64,000 nt of DNA, from positions 5,086,501-5,150,500 of the forward strand of contig NC_092317.1 of assembly GCF_036785885.1 (NCBI RefSeq), given 5' to 3'. This DNA is from Coffea arabica. Its lineage: Eukaryota > Streptophyta > Magnoliopsida > Gentianales > Rubiaceae. Position 1 is the stretch's first letter; every line of letters begins with the position of its first letter. Position numbers and translations under genes: made by a program. Below are positions 37,961-51,072 of the stretch, in pieces. Under the pieces are notes generated by a model. It searched no databases and was not told where the DNA came from. It saw nothing but the letters and a program-made list of their open reading frames with translations.

Positions 37961-40924
37961 TCAGGAGACAGTCTCTACAGGGATTATAGAATCGTGAACT
38001 CTTTCCAAGGCCTTCTTTGCCTAGGCATAAAGCAAGTTTATAAATAAAACAACTGCATAAGCAGATAAAGAACATGCAGAAGAATTCCAATTTCTTCTCA
38101 GAATTTAAGAGCTTAGAGGAATTCGAATAAAAGGATAGAATGCTTACTTCTTTTGCCCAGTTAGTGCGCCAGGTAATGATGAAAAGACACAGTACTTGGA
38201 CAATCAGTGCACATATTATCCCCAACCAGAGGCCCTAAGACATCAATTTACACAAGGGTAGTGAGCAAGGATACAGAATTGGAGATAAATTGGAACTTGA
38301 AAGGGAAATTTTGCAAGCATTTACCTGTCCTCCGATGTGGAGAACAAACGCTATTAAGACAGCAGCAGGAATGCCCACAAGGTAATATGATCCAAGATTA
38401 ATGAATGCACCAATCTTTTGCCAGCCGCATCCTCTAACAGTACCTGAACAATAACCACGTAAACTTATATTTCTAAGCACGATTAGCTAGTTAATGTTCT
38501 CTTTCTAAATTCTAAGCTCCCTTCTGCTGAGTTTATGATGTATAAAAAGTCCCTTCGTAAATTTGATGACCCCAAAAATTCAACAGACACACATTTTGTG
38601 GTTGAACAGCTTGTATTTTTAATTTTTGCATGGAAGTGCACTATAGAAGGGGTTGTGCATGGGTTACTGTACTATAATTTTTACTGGCTACACAGTGCAT
38701 TATCTTCCATGGATAGTTTGTGGTAATGATAAGGAGTGAAGTATCAGTAGTTTACCAGAGAGAACACACTGGAGCCCATCTAATATATTTGATGTTGCAA
38801 GTAATGGCACCATCCTTGCTACATAGTTTACCACTTCTTTCTCATTGCTAAAAGCATATCCCAAACCGTTACGTATCAAGATGAGGACTAATCCAACCAG
38901 AATGCCCACTGTTATGGCCATGAAAAAGACGACACACACTGCCAAACGTGCAGTTCTTGGATGACCAGCCCCCAGTTCATTTGACACCCGTGTACTGCAT
39001 AAAAAACTCAGCAGGTTAAAAATGGACTATTAAGGAGGTACGATAACTTGGTCATGTTGGAAAGGGATCCTCAACTTATGAACAAGTGAACCCTGATAGA
39101 ACAACACAATAAACATGTGAGGATGATTTTACCCGTATGAACAAAAATTATATGTTTTAGTCGTGTCTTTAACTGACCTCACAGCACAACTAAGTCCAAA
39201 AGGAATCATCCAAACAGTTGCAGCTGTATTAAGGCTGAAAATCAAAAGTTCAATCAGTAAGTGGTCACAATTCGCATGCATATTATCAGGAAATTGATTC
39301 AATTTCCTGTCAATGAGAGACAAGAGATTTTATATAACGGGGTATGGGGGTGGGCATGAGTATTTCTTACCAGACGGAGAGCACTGAGGTTTCCAACTGT
39401 GGATTAGGAAGAAGGCCAGAAAGCAGAACTGTCATCTCAAATGACCAGTTCTCCAAACTGTTGAAAATTAAAGACGTGAACTGTGTCAATATTAACTTAT
39501 ATAATGAAGATACTAGTGGACGTACAAATGGAATAGGATTTGCTGATTCTCATGAGATGCGACTGTGAAACTTGAAAGTGTAAAAAGTTTACCAGATCAT
39601 GATAGTTGAAGGGATTCCAAGTTTAAGGAAATTGGGAATATTATGCAGGGCTTCCTTCGAAAATCCAGTCCACGTTTTCTTACATGAAGTAGAGAATTTG
39701 ACATAAAATGCAAGCAGAAGAAGGTTGATCCAATAAGAGATGCCATTCGCCAAAGCAGCTCCTTTGAAGCCAAGGTCAGACTTAAAAACCAGAAGCCAAC
39801 AGACAAGGACGTGCAATAATGTTGTGATTCCAGAAGTTAACATCATTGGGAAGACAATGTTCTGGCTTTGTAAAAATCTCACATGACACTGAAGAAGGCC
39901 ATACCCAAAAAGGCTTGGGATTATGAACTTGGCAAATACCCCAGCTTGGTCTGATATTTGAGGATCCTGGCCTAAAAACTTTAATATGTGACCAGTGTTT
40001 CCCCAGACCACTGCAAGAGGTATGCTTACGAGTAACACAACTATCATAGCTCTCTGCATATGGATACCCAGCATATGGTATTGCTTTGCCCCATATGATT
40101 GACCACAAAATGTATCCAATGCACTTGACATTCCCATCTGTTCAAAAGGGAAGCAGTCAGAGAAGCAAAATTACTTCAGAAGAAATCTATACTTAGAAGT
40201 TCATATCCAACTTCAAGAAAGCACTGAAGCATTGCACCATCACCTTAGATGGAAAATCATCAAAGTTAAACCACAGGGCCAGATTACCAAGAACACATCA
40301 GATTAACTACGCAAAGGTTTTACAGCATAGTTGCAATTATATAAGAAGCCAATAGCACAACGTATAGATTCTCGAAAATCATTTTAAGCATCGAAAATCC
40401 AGTCTTAACTCGCAGCGAACGAGCAAAAGATTAAATGTATCAAGACAAGTCGGTCAAAATCAAGTTAGACATTAATGAAATTCTCAAGTTTGCTCTATAC
40501 AATCTTAAAGAACTATATTTAACATCCTGCTCTCGAAAGCATGTGCATCTTCAATGAAGAAAACTACAAACAGTCTTAAGATTCATCAGTGAATTAAGTA
40601 ATGACGATCATGAGTGAATTGCCAACTGACCAGTAAGCTGAAACCGGTGACGGATGCAAAAGATGTGGCCATCGAAGCAGCAGATAGAGCTAATTCTCCA
40701 AGATGTCCCACAAACATCACAGAAATAATCTGTAAACTGAATTGTAAAAGGCTGACACAGATGAGAGGCCCCGCTAGCCATATCTGTTTCTTAACTTCTT
40801 CGACAATTTCTTTCTTGTTAAAACTATTTTCTTTATCACACAATCCTCCCTTCCACCCCACTTTTTCAGAGGTGTCAACCAATGGTGCACTCAGGATTGC
40901 TTGTTCTTCATGTTCTCTCTGCAT
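37961..40924 (-). CDS. MATE/DTX multidrug and toxic compound extrusion transporter
   Basis: Eight minus-strand exons (40631-40924, 39593-40137, 39371-39457, 39178-39234, 38756-38994, 38325-38443, 38148-38234, 37961-38020) sum to 1488 nt and give 495 residues, normal for plant DTX proteins. These are 12-helix proton-coupled antiporters in the plasma membrane or tonoplast that export alkaloids, flavonoids or xenobiotics. Signature blocks are SVMFVGHLGELALSAASMA, GMSSALDTFCGQSYGAKQY, TRVSNELGAGHPRTARLAV and SGTVRGCGWQKIGAFINL, followed by the HIGGQGLWLGI turn and a short tail ending IIPVETVS. The start MQREHEEQ was chosen because it gives the usual acidic cytosolic N terminus of about 45 residues; an in-frame ATG 20 codons upstream is less likely. 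It belongs with the AtDTX14-16-like group by my reading. The substrate is unknown. Confidence 0.92.
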
Positions 40925-41690
40925 TTTTCTTCCTTTCTTTGAATGCCTTGTAAAAGGCTCAAACAGAACACACACAGAGAACAAAACTGAGTCACCCTCT
41001 GGACTCTGAGGCAGAGAGACAAAAATGGATTTGCCTTTGCTAGTTTGAAATTTGTAGCGGTGAATATTCTTCCTCCTTCTTGGACCCCCAAAAAAAGAGA
41101 GAGAGAGAGATAAATTCCTGGATGCCTATTCTCCCCACAGGGCACAGCTTCTTATTACAAGATATGCCCCTAATCTAGAAAAAAGTTTTTAACATGTCTG
41201 CCTATCCTCATATCTGTCTATCTAAAATAATCCTAATCTTGCTATCATTCCTCAAAATCTTTAACTTGATGGAAGAACACAAGGCTAAGTAGATGTAGAT
41301 GCGCTGAAAGTCGATAATATGTAGAGTCTGGTTGTGTTTTAGAGGACAAGGACACGGAGCAGCAAAGGGGTAAAATGGTAATAGAGGAAACTCAAGCGAT
41401 ATACTACTACTATTCTGGGATACTGCGTGGAGGGGAATGGCGGCGTTCACAGATTGATTACACTTACAGGAAGGCAAGAAGACCAGAATTTTGGACTATT
41501 TGTCGCGTCACCTCTGACCACGGCAGTATTAAATCCTGTCATTAATTGACCATCCGTCACGAGCGTTTGTGGGAGCGGTGGGTTTGGTAATGAATCACAT
41601 GTCCGAATCTGAAACAAGATCAAGAAGGCGCCTAAAGTTTACTTAGAGGTTAACGCCAACGAGAAAAACACACACGGTTTTAAGGCCAAT
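40925..41690. other. MATE upstream region
   Basis: This is the likely promoter and 5' UTR of the MATE gene. It contains a GA run at about 41096-41110 and nothing else I can name. Confidence 0.45.
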
Positions 41691-42291
41691 CTCTGTTTTC
41701 AAACTCGGACCGGACCGGCCGGTCGAACCGGGAACCGGCCAGGTAGTCGGTCCGAGTCACATTAAAAAACCGAAAATTTAAGACTCGGTCAAAGCCGGTC
41801 AAAAACCGGATTTGACCGGGTTTGACCGGGAAAAAATCGGTTTTTCCGGTTCAACAGTAATTTTTTTTAAAAAAAATTCAAACTTTTTAATATTATGTTT
41901 TGGCCCCCTAAATTGTTAAAACTTATTGATATACCTCAAATATTTGATACTTTATAAATGTTGTCCTAAAATTTGATGTTATTTTTCAATTAAATTCATA
42001 ATTTTAATTCTAAACTTGTTAATATTTATTAAATAATATAAATTGCTACTTGATTGTTCTAATTTCTTTGTATTTTCTTGTTAAATATATTTGAAACATC
42101 AAATATATATGAATATACCTTTATTAATATCAATATATTATTAGATATTATATATATAATATTTTAATTTTTAAATAATTTTTATTTATGACGTCATCCG
42201 ATTCGACCCCTATCGACCCCCGGTCGAACCCATTGACCCCTGACCCCTGACCTCGGCCGAGTCGCTATCCGGTCCGGTTCTGAAAACATAG
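41691..42291. mobile_element. hAT-like MITE with 8-bp target duplication
   Basis: This 601-bp element begins CTCTGTTTTCAAACTCGG and ends, read on the other strand, CTATGTTTTCAGAACCGG. AGGCCAAT occurs directly outside both ends (41683-41690 and 42292-42299), an 8-bp duplication of the hAT type. The sub-terminal regions are rich in ACCGG/GACCGG repeats and the centre is very AT-rich. No coding frame is seen, so it is non-autonomous. Confidence 0.85.
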
Positions 42292-42339
42292 AGGCCAATA
42301 GTGAACCGAGTCCATGTACGTACAAAATTACAAATATTC

Positions 42340-42689
42340 TGTCAGGGACCTAGATGGAATCTGTCGTTTTATTCATTAGAGTGTGCGTTTCAGAAGTAAG
42401 CCAGAATAAGGCTCTGACCAAAACGGTGCCATTGGAATAATTCTGGCAGTTAGTTAGATTAGTTCATTCTGTTAGTTCACGTTGGATTAGTTTCCTCCTA
42501 TTAGTCACGTTATAAATAGCAAGCTTGTAACAGAATCAATACGGAAAGAAATACAGATTCATTAATTCCCCCCTCTTGCTTTTGTCTATCCTCTCTCCTG
42601 CATCTCTCTCATTCTGTTTCCCTAAAATAATCTTCCTCAGCTCACTCTCCTTCTCTGTAGCTCGCAAGCACAAACCCAGGACCCTGACA
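42340..42689 (+). repeat. 5' LTR of the gypsy element
   Basis: This 350-bp LTR begins TGTCAGGG and ends CCCTGACA, giving TG..CA with an 8-bp inverted end. A TATA-like TATAAATA lies near 42511. Confidence 0.95.
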
Positions 42690-45600
42690 TCTGGTATCAG
42701 AGCAGCCGATCCTTGGCTGCATTAGATACTTGAAATGGCGGAGAACACTAGGTATCGGTCTTTGGAAGATCAGCTCAAGAAGTAAGATGGTTGCTTACAG
42801 GAGGTGGTGGAATCGATGGCCGATATGCAGGCCGCTTGCCAACAGAGGTTTTAGGAGGAACTAGAGCAGAAAAGCTCGCGATTGGAAGCACTGGTAGGAA
42901 ACTTGAATTAGAGGTTCGACTCGATTGAGCAGAAGTTCAATAGCTTGCTGAATGTGATGATGAAGGAAAAAGGCTGCTCAGAACCGGAATCGAGGATCTC
43001 AGAACCGCTGTTGCCAACTCCACCTCCGCATATGAAGCTCGGAAATCAGAATGGTGTTCACTTAGCTCCACCAGAGATCAGGGGTAAGCATTTCAACCCT
43101 ATTTTTGCCAAAATTGGAAATGCCTATGTTTGCTGCTGGTAACCCTAGGGAGTGGCTTGGAAAATGCCAGAAATACTTCCTGAACTACCAAATTCCTAAT
43201 AATCAAAAAGTAGAAATGGTAGAAATGTTCTTGGAGGGGAAGGCCGACAACTGGTTTCAAGAAGTGAAACTCGAAAGACCTAACCTCTCCTGGACAGAGT
43301 TTAGTGACCTGTTGTGTGAGAGATTTGCCAGTAAGGCTTCTCGAGATGTGGTGGAGGAATTCAATAAACTACAACAAAGAGGAACAGTAGAGGAATATGA
43401 AGAGAAATTCGAGGAGCTAAAGACTCTCATGGTACTTAGAAATCCTAAACTGGACGAGCTTTATTTTGTCTCCAGTTTCATCAGTGGCTTGAAAGAGGAA
43501 ATTAGGCCAATGGTGAAGATGTTTAAGCCACAAACACTATCAAAGGCCTTCGAGATAGCTGAACTACAAGAGTGTTCCTTAGAAGTGCAGGCGAAACAAT
43601 CACGAAGTACTAGTAAAACTATATTGGAGTCCAGATTTGGAATGTTTAAGAATCAGCCTAATAATCAGAAGTCCCCCAGTTCCTATCGTATCCCTGCAAT
43701 TACTCCAAACACCAATAAGCAGGAAAATGTGGCTAGAGAGTTTTATAAAATTTCTGCAGAGGAAATACAATATAGGCGCAAAACATGACCTGTGCTATAG
43801 GTGTGGTGACAAGTTTGGGACAGGTAATCGTTGTAAGTCAGGGAGCTTGAACTGCATTGATATGGAAGACGGAAATGAAACGAACTTTGAGGATGCTGAA
43901 GGGGAACAGGACGAAAGCACTGGAAAAGTAGCGGAACTAGCTGAGGTTTCACTGAATGCTCTAAATGGAGCCATGAGCAGGAAATCTATTATCCTGCTAG
44001 GTAATATGGAAGGGTTACCAATAAAGATCTTGGTGGACACTAGAGCTTCAAACAGCTTCATTCACTTTGGGTTGGTTAAATCCTTATACTTACCTCATCA
44101 AGAGGTTACTCTTTTCACAGTAACCTTAGCAGATGGTACGGATATTACTAGTGGTGCAGTTTGTCCAAGAGTAAGATGGCTAATAAAGGACTATCAGTTC
44201 CAGTTTGACTTGATTGTAATGGATTTAGGGAATTGGGATATTATTTTGGGGGTGGATTGGATGTACCAATTTAGTCCCGTTACGTTTGACTTTCATAGTC
44301 TCAGCATTGCTCTCAGTAGTAGTGGAAGTTTGCTGCACCTACAGGGGCTTATCAACCAACCGGTGATGGAGCTGGTAAGAGGTAATGACCTCAGGTCCTT
44401 CATACAAGAGAAGCACAGGAATTGTGCTGCTTTACAAGCCGAATCACCGGAGCACCAGCAAGGAGATATCCCTGAGCAAGTAGAAAGGGTATTGCAATAG
44501 TACTCGCAAGTATTCGCTACTCCAACCGGTCTACCCCCAAAAAGAGAGCTAGACCACCAAATTACTCTCAAACCTGGAGCGGAACCCTTCAAACTAAAAC
44601 CTTACAGGTACCCTCACGCCCATAAAATCGAAATCGAGAAGCAAGTGGCTGAGATGCTTTTTAGTGGTATTGTTACTTACAGTAGTAGCCCCTTCGCCTC
44701 TCCTATTTTACTGGTCAAAAAGAAAGACAACTCATGGAGGTTATGTGTGGATTACCGGAAGCTAAAGGAGCTGACTATTAAAGACAAGTTTCCCATACCG
44801 AATATTGATAAACTACTGAATGAGTTGCATGGGACAAAATACATGTCTAAGCTGGACCTTAGAGTTGGTTACCATCAACTAAGGGTTAGGCAATTAATAC
44901 ACATAAAATTGCCTTCCAGACACACCATGGTCATTTCGAATTTTTAGTCATGTCATTTGGGTTAACGAATGCTCCAGCTACCTTCCAGACCCTGATGAAT
45001 CTAATTTTTCAGCCATATATGAGGAAATTTGTGTTAGTATTTTTTGATGACATCCTAGTCTACAGCCCCACCCTTGAAATACACATTCAACATCTCCAAA
45101 TCATCCTTGGGGTCCTGGCAGACAACCAGCTATACTGCAAAAGATCTAAGCGTTCATTTGCCATACTTCTGTGAAATATTTGGGACATGTGATATTTGAA
45201 AAAGGAGTGAGCATGGACAAGTCTAAGGTAGAATGCATACTCTCTTGGCCCTCCCCCAATACGGTGAAAGAATTGAAAGGATTTTTTGGATTAATAGGGT
45301 ACTACAGAAGATTCATTAAAGGATATGGGGTAATCAGTAAACCTTTGACACAATTGTTGAAGAAGGAAGGGTTTGCATGGAATTTTGAACTCAGATAGCC
45401 TTTGAAGATTTAAAGAAGGCCATAATGACAGCTCCAGTACTGAGCATGCCAAACTTTGAGATTCCTTTCGTTATTGAGACTGATGCTTGTGGAGTGGGTA
45501 TTGGTGAAGTTTTGATGCAACAAGGGCATTCCATAGCATTCCTTAGCAAAGCTCTAGCAAACCAAAACCTGGGAATGTCGGTATATGAAAAGGAGCTCTT

Positions 45601-47342
45601 TGCGTTGGTGCTGGCCATCACCAAATGGAAACATTATCTAGTTGGTCATCGCTTCATCATCCGAACAGATCACCAGACTCTCAAATACTTACTCAAACAG
45701 AGACTCACACATCCGTTACAGCACAAATGACTGACCAAGTTGTTAGGCTTGGATTACGAGATCCAATCTAAGAAAGGCATTGACAATGGGGTGGCGGACG
45801 CATTATCTATTAAAAGGATAGTGGACAGCAGTGAGAGATGTTCAACCAAGTGCGGTACTCTGAATGCTATCTCATAAGCGCAACTAGCTTGGATACAGGA
45901 GCTATTAAACAGCTATGTAGGGGACGATATGGCTCAAGAACTTATTCCCCAGCTATTGCTGGATCCTTCCTCCAACTCTGACTGTCAATTGGACAAGGGT
46001 CTGCTGAAGTTCAAAGGTAAATTGTATATGAGGACTTCTAAGGGGATCAGGGGTAACCTTATCAAGGCATTGCACGCGTCTGTCATTGGGGGACACTCCG
46101 GCCAAGGAGGGTGTCTATAAAGGGTGCAAGCACTGTTTCACTGGCCGGGAATCAAGAAGGATGTCATGCAGTTTGTGAGATCTTGCGACGTGTGCCAAAG
46201 AAGTAAGTACGAAAATGTCCCTTACCCCGAGTTGTTGCAACCACTCCCAGTTCCTCAGCATGCATGGTCCCAAATAACCATGAATCTTATTGAATAGTTA
46301 CCTTTATCTCATGGGTTTGATACTATATTCGTGGTAGTAGATCGTTTCACTAAGTTCAGCCATTTTAGGCGACTTTCGCACCCTTATTCAGCTCAACATG
46401 TAGCTATGATTTTCCTTGATAATGTGTATAAGCTTCATGGTTTACCTGAAGTTATAATTTCAGACCGAGACAAGGTGTTTCTCAGTGGGTTCTGGCAGGA
46501 AATATTCAAGTTGTTGGGAACTAAACTTCATTATAGCTCCTCCTATCATCTACAGTCGGATGGGCAAAGTGAGAAAGTTAACCAATGCCTGGAAACGTAC
46601 TTAAGATGTATGTGTAGTGAGTATCCAACGCAGTGGAGTGTGTGGTTGTCCACAGCTGAGTTCTGGTACAACACCAACTTCCATACCAGTTTACAACTCT
46701 CCCCCTTTGAGGCATTATACGGGTACAAGCCAACTCATATTCCTTTGGGACCCTTCCATGATAGTGTGATACCTGCTGCAACTGATATGGTGCAGGAAAG
46801 ACTATAAATCACATCACAGATCAAGAAAAATTTGGCCAAGACTCAGAACTGGATGAAGCACTACGCTGATAAACACAGGACAGAAAGGACTTTGCAAGTG
46901 GAAGAATGGATTTTCCTAAAGTTGCAGCCTTATATGCAGTAAACTGTAGCTATCAGAAGAAACTTAAAGCTGTCGGCCAAATACTTTGGGCCTTTTCAAG
47001 TCATTGAGAAGGTGGGGGCAGTAGCCTATAAGTTACAATTATCACCTGGAGCTAGAGTTCATCCGGTATTTCATGCTTCACTTCTTAAGAAGAAAGTTCG
47101 TGACACTCAGACCCCTGAACTAGTCTTGCCCAAGTTGAATTCCTCATATCAGTGCTTGCTACAACCTGAGCAAGTGATTAGACGCAGGGTCACTATGAGG
47201 AAATCTCAACCAGTTATACAATATCTTGTCAAATGGAATCAACTGCCAGACTCTGAGGCTTCCTGGGAGGATAAAAGTTTCATTGATAAAATGTTTCCAG
47301 ATTTTAAAGCTTGAGGACAAGCTTTCTTTATGAGGAGGAGAT

Positions 47343-47695
47343 TGTCAGGGACCTAGATGGAATCTGTTGTTTTATTCATTAGAGTGTGCGTTTCAGAAGT
47401 AAGCCAGAATAAGGCTATGACCAAAATGATGCCGTTGGAATAATTCTGGCAGTTAGTTAGATTAGTTCATTCTATTAGTTCACGTTGGATTAGTTTCCTC
47501 CTGTTAGTCACGTTATAAATAGCAAGCTTGTAACAGAATCAAGATACGGAAAGAAATACAGATTCATTAATTCCCTTCTCCTGCTTTTGTCTATCCTCTC
47601 TCCTGCATCTCTCTCATTCTCTTTCCCTAAAATAATCTTCCCTAGTTCACTCTCCTTCTCTGCAACTTGCAAGCACAAACCCAGGACCCTGACAT
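47343..47695 (+). repeat. 3' LTR of the gypsy element
   Basis: This 353-bp LTR has the same TGTCAGGG...CCCTGACA ends as the 5' copy. The two differ at around 20 positions, from a by-eye alignment. Confidence 0.95.
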
Positions 47696-47700
47696 ATTCG

Positions 47701-50700
47701 AATAGGCAGTCAAGATACTTATTAGAAAGCCAAATAGTACATTGGTATGTCCTTATGTAGTAGAAACGGGAACCTCACAGTAGACTTAGGTCTCCTAGAG
47801 ATCAATAGTAGCCAATTAATAGATAGATTTGTCTATTTTTTCCCCTAAATTTGGATGGAGAGATTTGGTTCTAAGACATAATTGTTTGTGTGATTTTATA
47901 GGTTCAGCGATCAACATCACTTGTGATAGTGTTTACACTGTAAAGTATAATTGACACCAATAATTGTAGGATTTGAGATTTAGTCGAGTCATTGTCCCAA
48001 GTGCATGGACAATGAAATCGAAAAAAGGTCGTCACGTCTGCTCTGTCTGATGCTTGTATGGTTTGGGGATCATGATTAGACCAATATTTTATATTATTAT
48101 CTTTTTTTTTTTATCAATCGTCACTTGTTTACTTGATACCTATTTCTAATCCTACTCTAGCCTATTCTAAAAGGAAGGGTCCAACTAGACCTATTGAGAA
48201 ATTGACAGAGGACTGAACCACCATCGGATCAAATGGATACAATGCACACCCGTATGAATTTAAGTCATTTAAAGTGGTAAACCATATATAATGATAAGAT
48301 TTGAACTCTTGAGTTTCTATCCCACCAAACTTTAAAAACTATGGTGGTGGCCAATAGTCATTTCTTTTATTGTTATCGGGTAGAAACTAATTGGGCCATG
48401 TTGCAGGAAGCTCTTGCAAGAACCAAATAATGAAAGTGGTTTCAAAGAGGTATTGGTACAATTCCCTGGGACCAGGCCTGGGCAACTGATATTCCTAGCC
48501 AATCAATTTGCTAATTATGGAGATTGAGGATAATTGAGAATCCTACAATTGGACCAATCAATATGCTATTTTTTGATGGACTATCTCACTATCTGAGTTT
48601 TTCCAATTGGACCAAGTTAGTGCTCAAGGGTCGGCTAAGAAATATGATAGAAGAAGCCTTGTTTTGAATTAGGCCCAAAACTCAAATTTGAAGCAATAAA
48701 AAAAAGAAAAAGAAAAAAAGGGTTTCACTTGTTACTCAAGTGAACAAGTTTAAAATGTTAAAGACTGTCAATTTGGGTAACTCCATATAACTAAGATTGA
48801 ATTTTTCATACCTATGCTGTATTTTCTCAGCTCTTAGTTTTGAAGGTGCCAAAGAGAACTTATTGGGAGAAACTTGTTACTTATAACACCACATAATAAT
48901 TGACGGATTTAAATCAATCAGTGGTGGAAACTTTTTGTGACAAAAAACCAAATCGAAATCCGAGGTTTCGTGTAAAACTTGATAGACCCCAAAACCCAAA
49001 TGACACGTCCAACTCTTGAGACTTGGTGACATTATCTGGAATTTCTGACATTATATATGGTCCCAAATCAATCTTCAACCTTGGCCTAAGTTAATTAATG
49101 ATACCACAACAATAAGCAAATAGGAAAATGGGGTAAACAAGTCGGGCACGTTACATTAATCCAACCCTGCTCTAATTTGCGACCGACAAGCATTCTTCAC
49201 AAGAAAGACTTGACATCTGTCGTCCTTTTCCTAATCACCAAGTGCAGCAGATCACAGGCCCGTAGTTTAGTAATTTTAAAGAACTTTTTGAGGTTACTGT
49301 AGATAAAATTGTTAAAAAATTCGTAAAAGAAAACTTGAAGAAAAATTCGTTTGTCAAACAGGTCCATAGTAGTTTAGTTATTAACCCTACAAAATTATAT
49401 AATGATGTTAATATCTTGCTCTTCTTGTAATATAATCGAGAAATTTGTTCGAAATCTTGGAGTGTTTGCCCCTAGGCTCCGTAAGGAGAAAGGCTATACA
49501 TGATGCTTCAAAGAAAATAGGCCAAATTGTAACATAAGTATCGCATATCAGAAGGAAGAATCTAATACATCCATTTTACGTAATTTGACAGCAATTTACG
49601 AACAAAGCAACCTCTTGCAAACTGCAAGACAGAGAATGGGTTTAGACGTCCCCTTCTGGTGCTACCCAATCTTTGCCCATTCTCGTGTAAAGAATGCAGA
49701 GCAGGTAACAAACGAAATCATGTGTGCATATATACGTTTATTTTCTTGTGGAGTGGTTTTGATTCATGGAAATCAAACCTGGAAATGATTGAGCAGCTTA
49801 GACATAACCACCTAACTCTCAGTTTAGTGAGAATTCAGCAGAGTTGGTAATGTCAGATTTAGCAAGTCGGTTTTTGTATTAGCCCTTTTGCATCCATACC
49901 AGCATTTTGAAGAAAAAACTATTATTGGTTAATGTCATGTTATTCTAGCAAGCGATGATGATGGGCCATTTCCAAGACGCAACAGAAAATTTAGGTACAT
50001 TTCATCCAGATATTGAGCCAAGAAAAAGAAAAAAAAAGGGTCGTCAAATTAACAAAGCCTAAGTTTTCTGGTTTTATTTTGGCTACATATTACGTAAAAG
50101 ATATTTGTGAAGGCAAACTATCGTGTTTAATATTAGACAGCAACTGCAAGTTTTACCAGTTTAGAAAATCTTCCAAAGCAGAAAAATTAAGCACCAGCAA
50201 AGAAGATTAGCACAAAAGCTAAACCCCAAAAACCAAGACTAGCACCTGACAGAGATCATTAATCCCCTTGATGTCCTTTCCCTTAATTTCATTTATTGAT
50301 TTTATTTTCAGTGTGCATTGTCTACTGCCCACAACTTCATTTTTTCTGTTTACAAAATTAAGTGAAAGTTTTTTTTAAACTGAATTTTCATAAATAAATT
50401 AAGTGTTAAGGTATTTATGTTATTAAATTAAGTGGAAAGACATCTATGTTTAATTTCCCTTAATTTTATTTGTCCTTCCAAGTAGTGACAAGTACTTGTT
50501 CTGTTTTTGTAGTTAAACCTTTTAATCTGTTTTATTTCGCAATGGCTTATATCAACAGTCAACTTAGATACTCGAGATTATTATTAGTCTTGTAGTTGCA
50601 TGCATATGTGGCTTTCAGTTCACTCTTTCCTAATAAAATCTAATATGATGATTAATTAACAACAAATTCAACTGTATCTTTCCAATGATTCTATAACAAC

Positions 50701-51072
50701 TCTGGTTGATATGTTACTTTCAAGGATGAATACAATGACCGACGTTTTATTCAGTGAGTTAACTAATTAAAAACGTTACCTAAACAATAGAAAAACGAGT
50801 ATATGTATATATGACGATTGTCTCACTCTAGGTAAGCAAATGTCTCTTTCCATTCATCAACCATGCAATGTCCCTTTATACATAAAGAAGAAACAAGGCC
50901 ATTAGGACGTGAAAATTGCGAATGGTTATATCATTTCTTCATGGTCCTCCTAATCTTGACCCCAATGCCAAATTTATCAACTTTTTAAACAAAGAAGTAG
51001 CTAGCATGCTTTATATTTCATTAGTGTCTCAGTTCTAGTGACTAGTGAGTGGATTTTGCTTGTCATCTCAGG
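47701..51072. other. Intergenic DNA upstream of the GT61 pair
   Basis: This is AT-rich, non-coding DNA of about 3.4 kb. A T/A tract lies near 48102-48112, and a purine run near 48690-48720. No gene, tRNA or clear element was recognised. A possible TATA (TTTATATTTC near 51010) sits about 60 bp before the next ATG. Confidence 0.4.

Larger units (their letters stand above)
42340..47695 (+). mobile_element. Ty3/gypsy LTR retrotransposon with chromodomain, broken fossil
   Basis: The element lies between 5-bp target duplications TATTC (42335-42339 and 47696-47700). It has two LTRs, a tRNA-Met-type primer site TGGTATCAGAGC just after the 5' LTR, and a purine tract (GAGGAGGAGA) just before the 3' LTR. 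Traces of parts appear in gypsy order: gag about 42735-43780, a CCHC knuckle near 43795-43850, protease about 43970-44260, reverse transcriptase about 44590-45190, RNase H about 45420-45760, integrase about 45930-46800, and a chromodomain near 47150-47310. The integrase-after-RT order and the chromodomain place it in the chromovirus branch. It is broken, with roughly ten disruptions, and is not expected to be active. The LTRs agree at about 94-95% by eye, suggesting insertion on the order of two million years ago at usual plant rates. Confidence 0.95.

Noticed and set aside
40614-41009. 131-codon + strand frame
   Set aside because: It is the antisense shadow of MATE exon 1.
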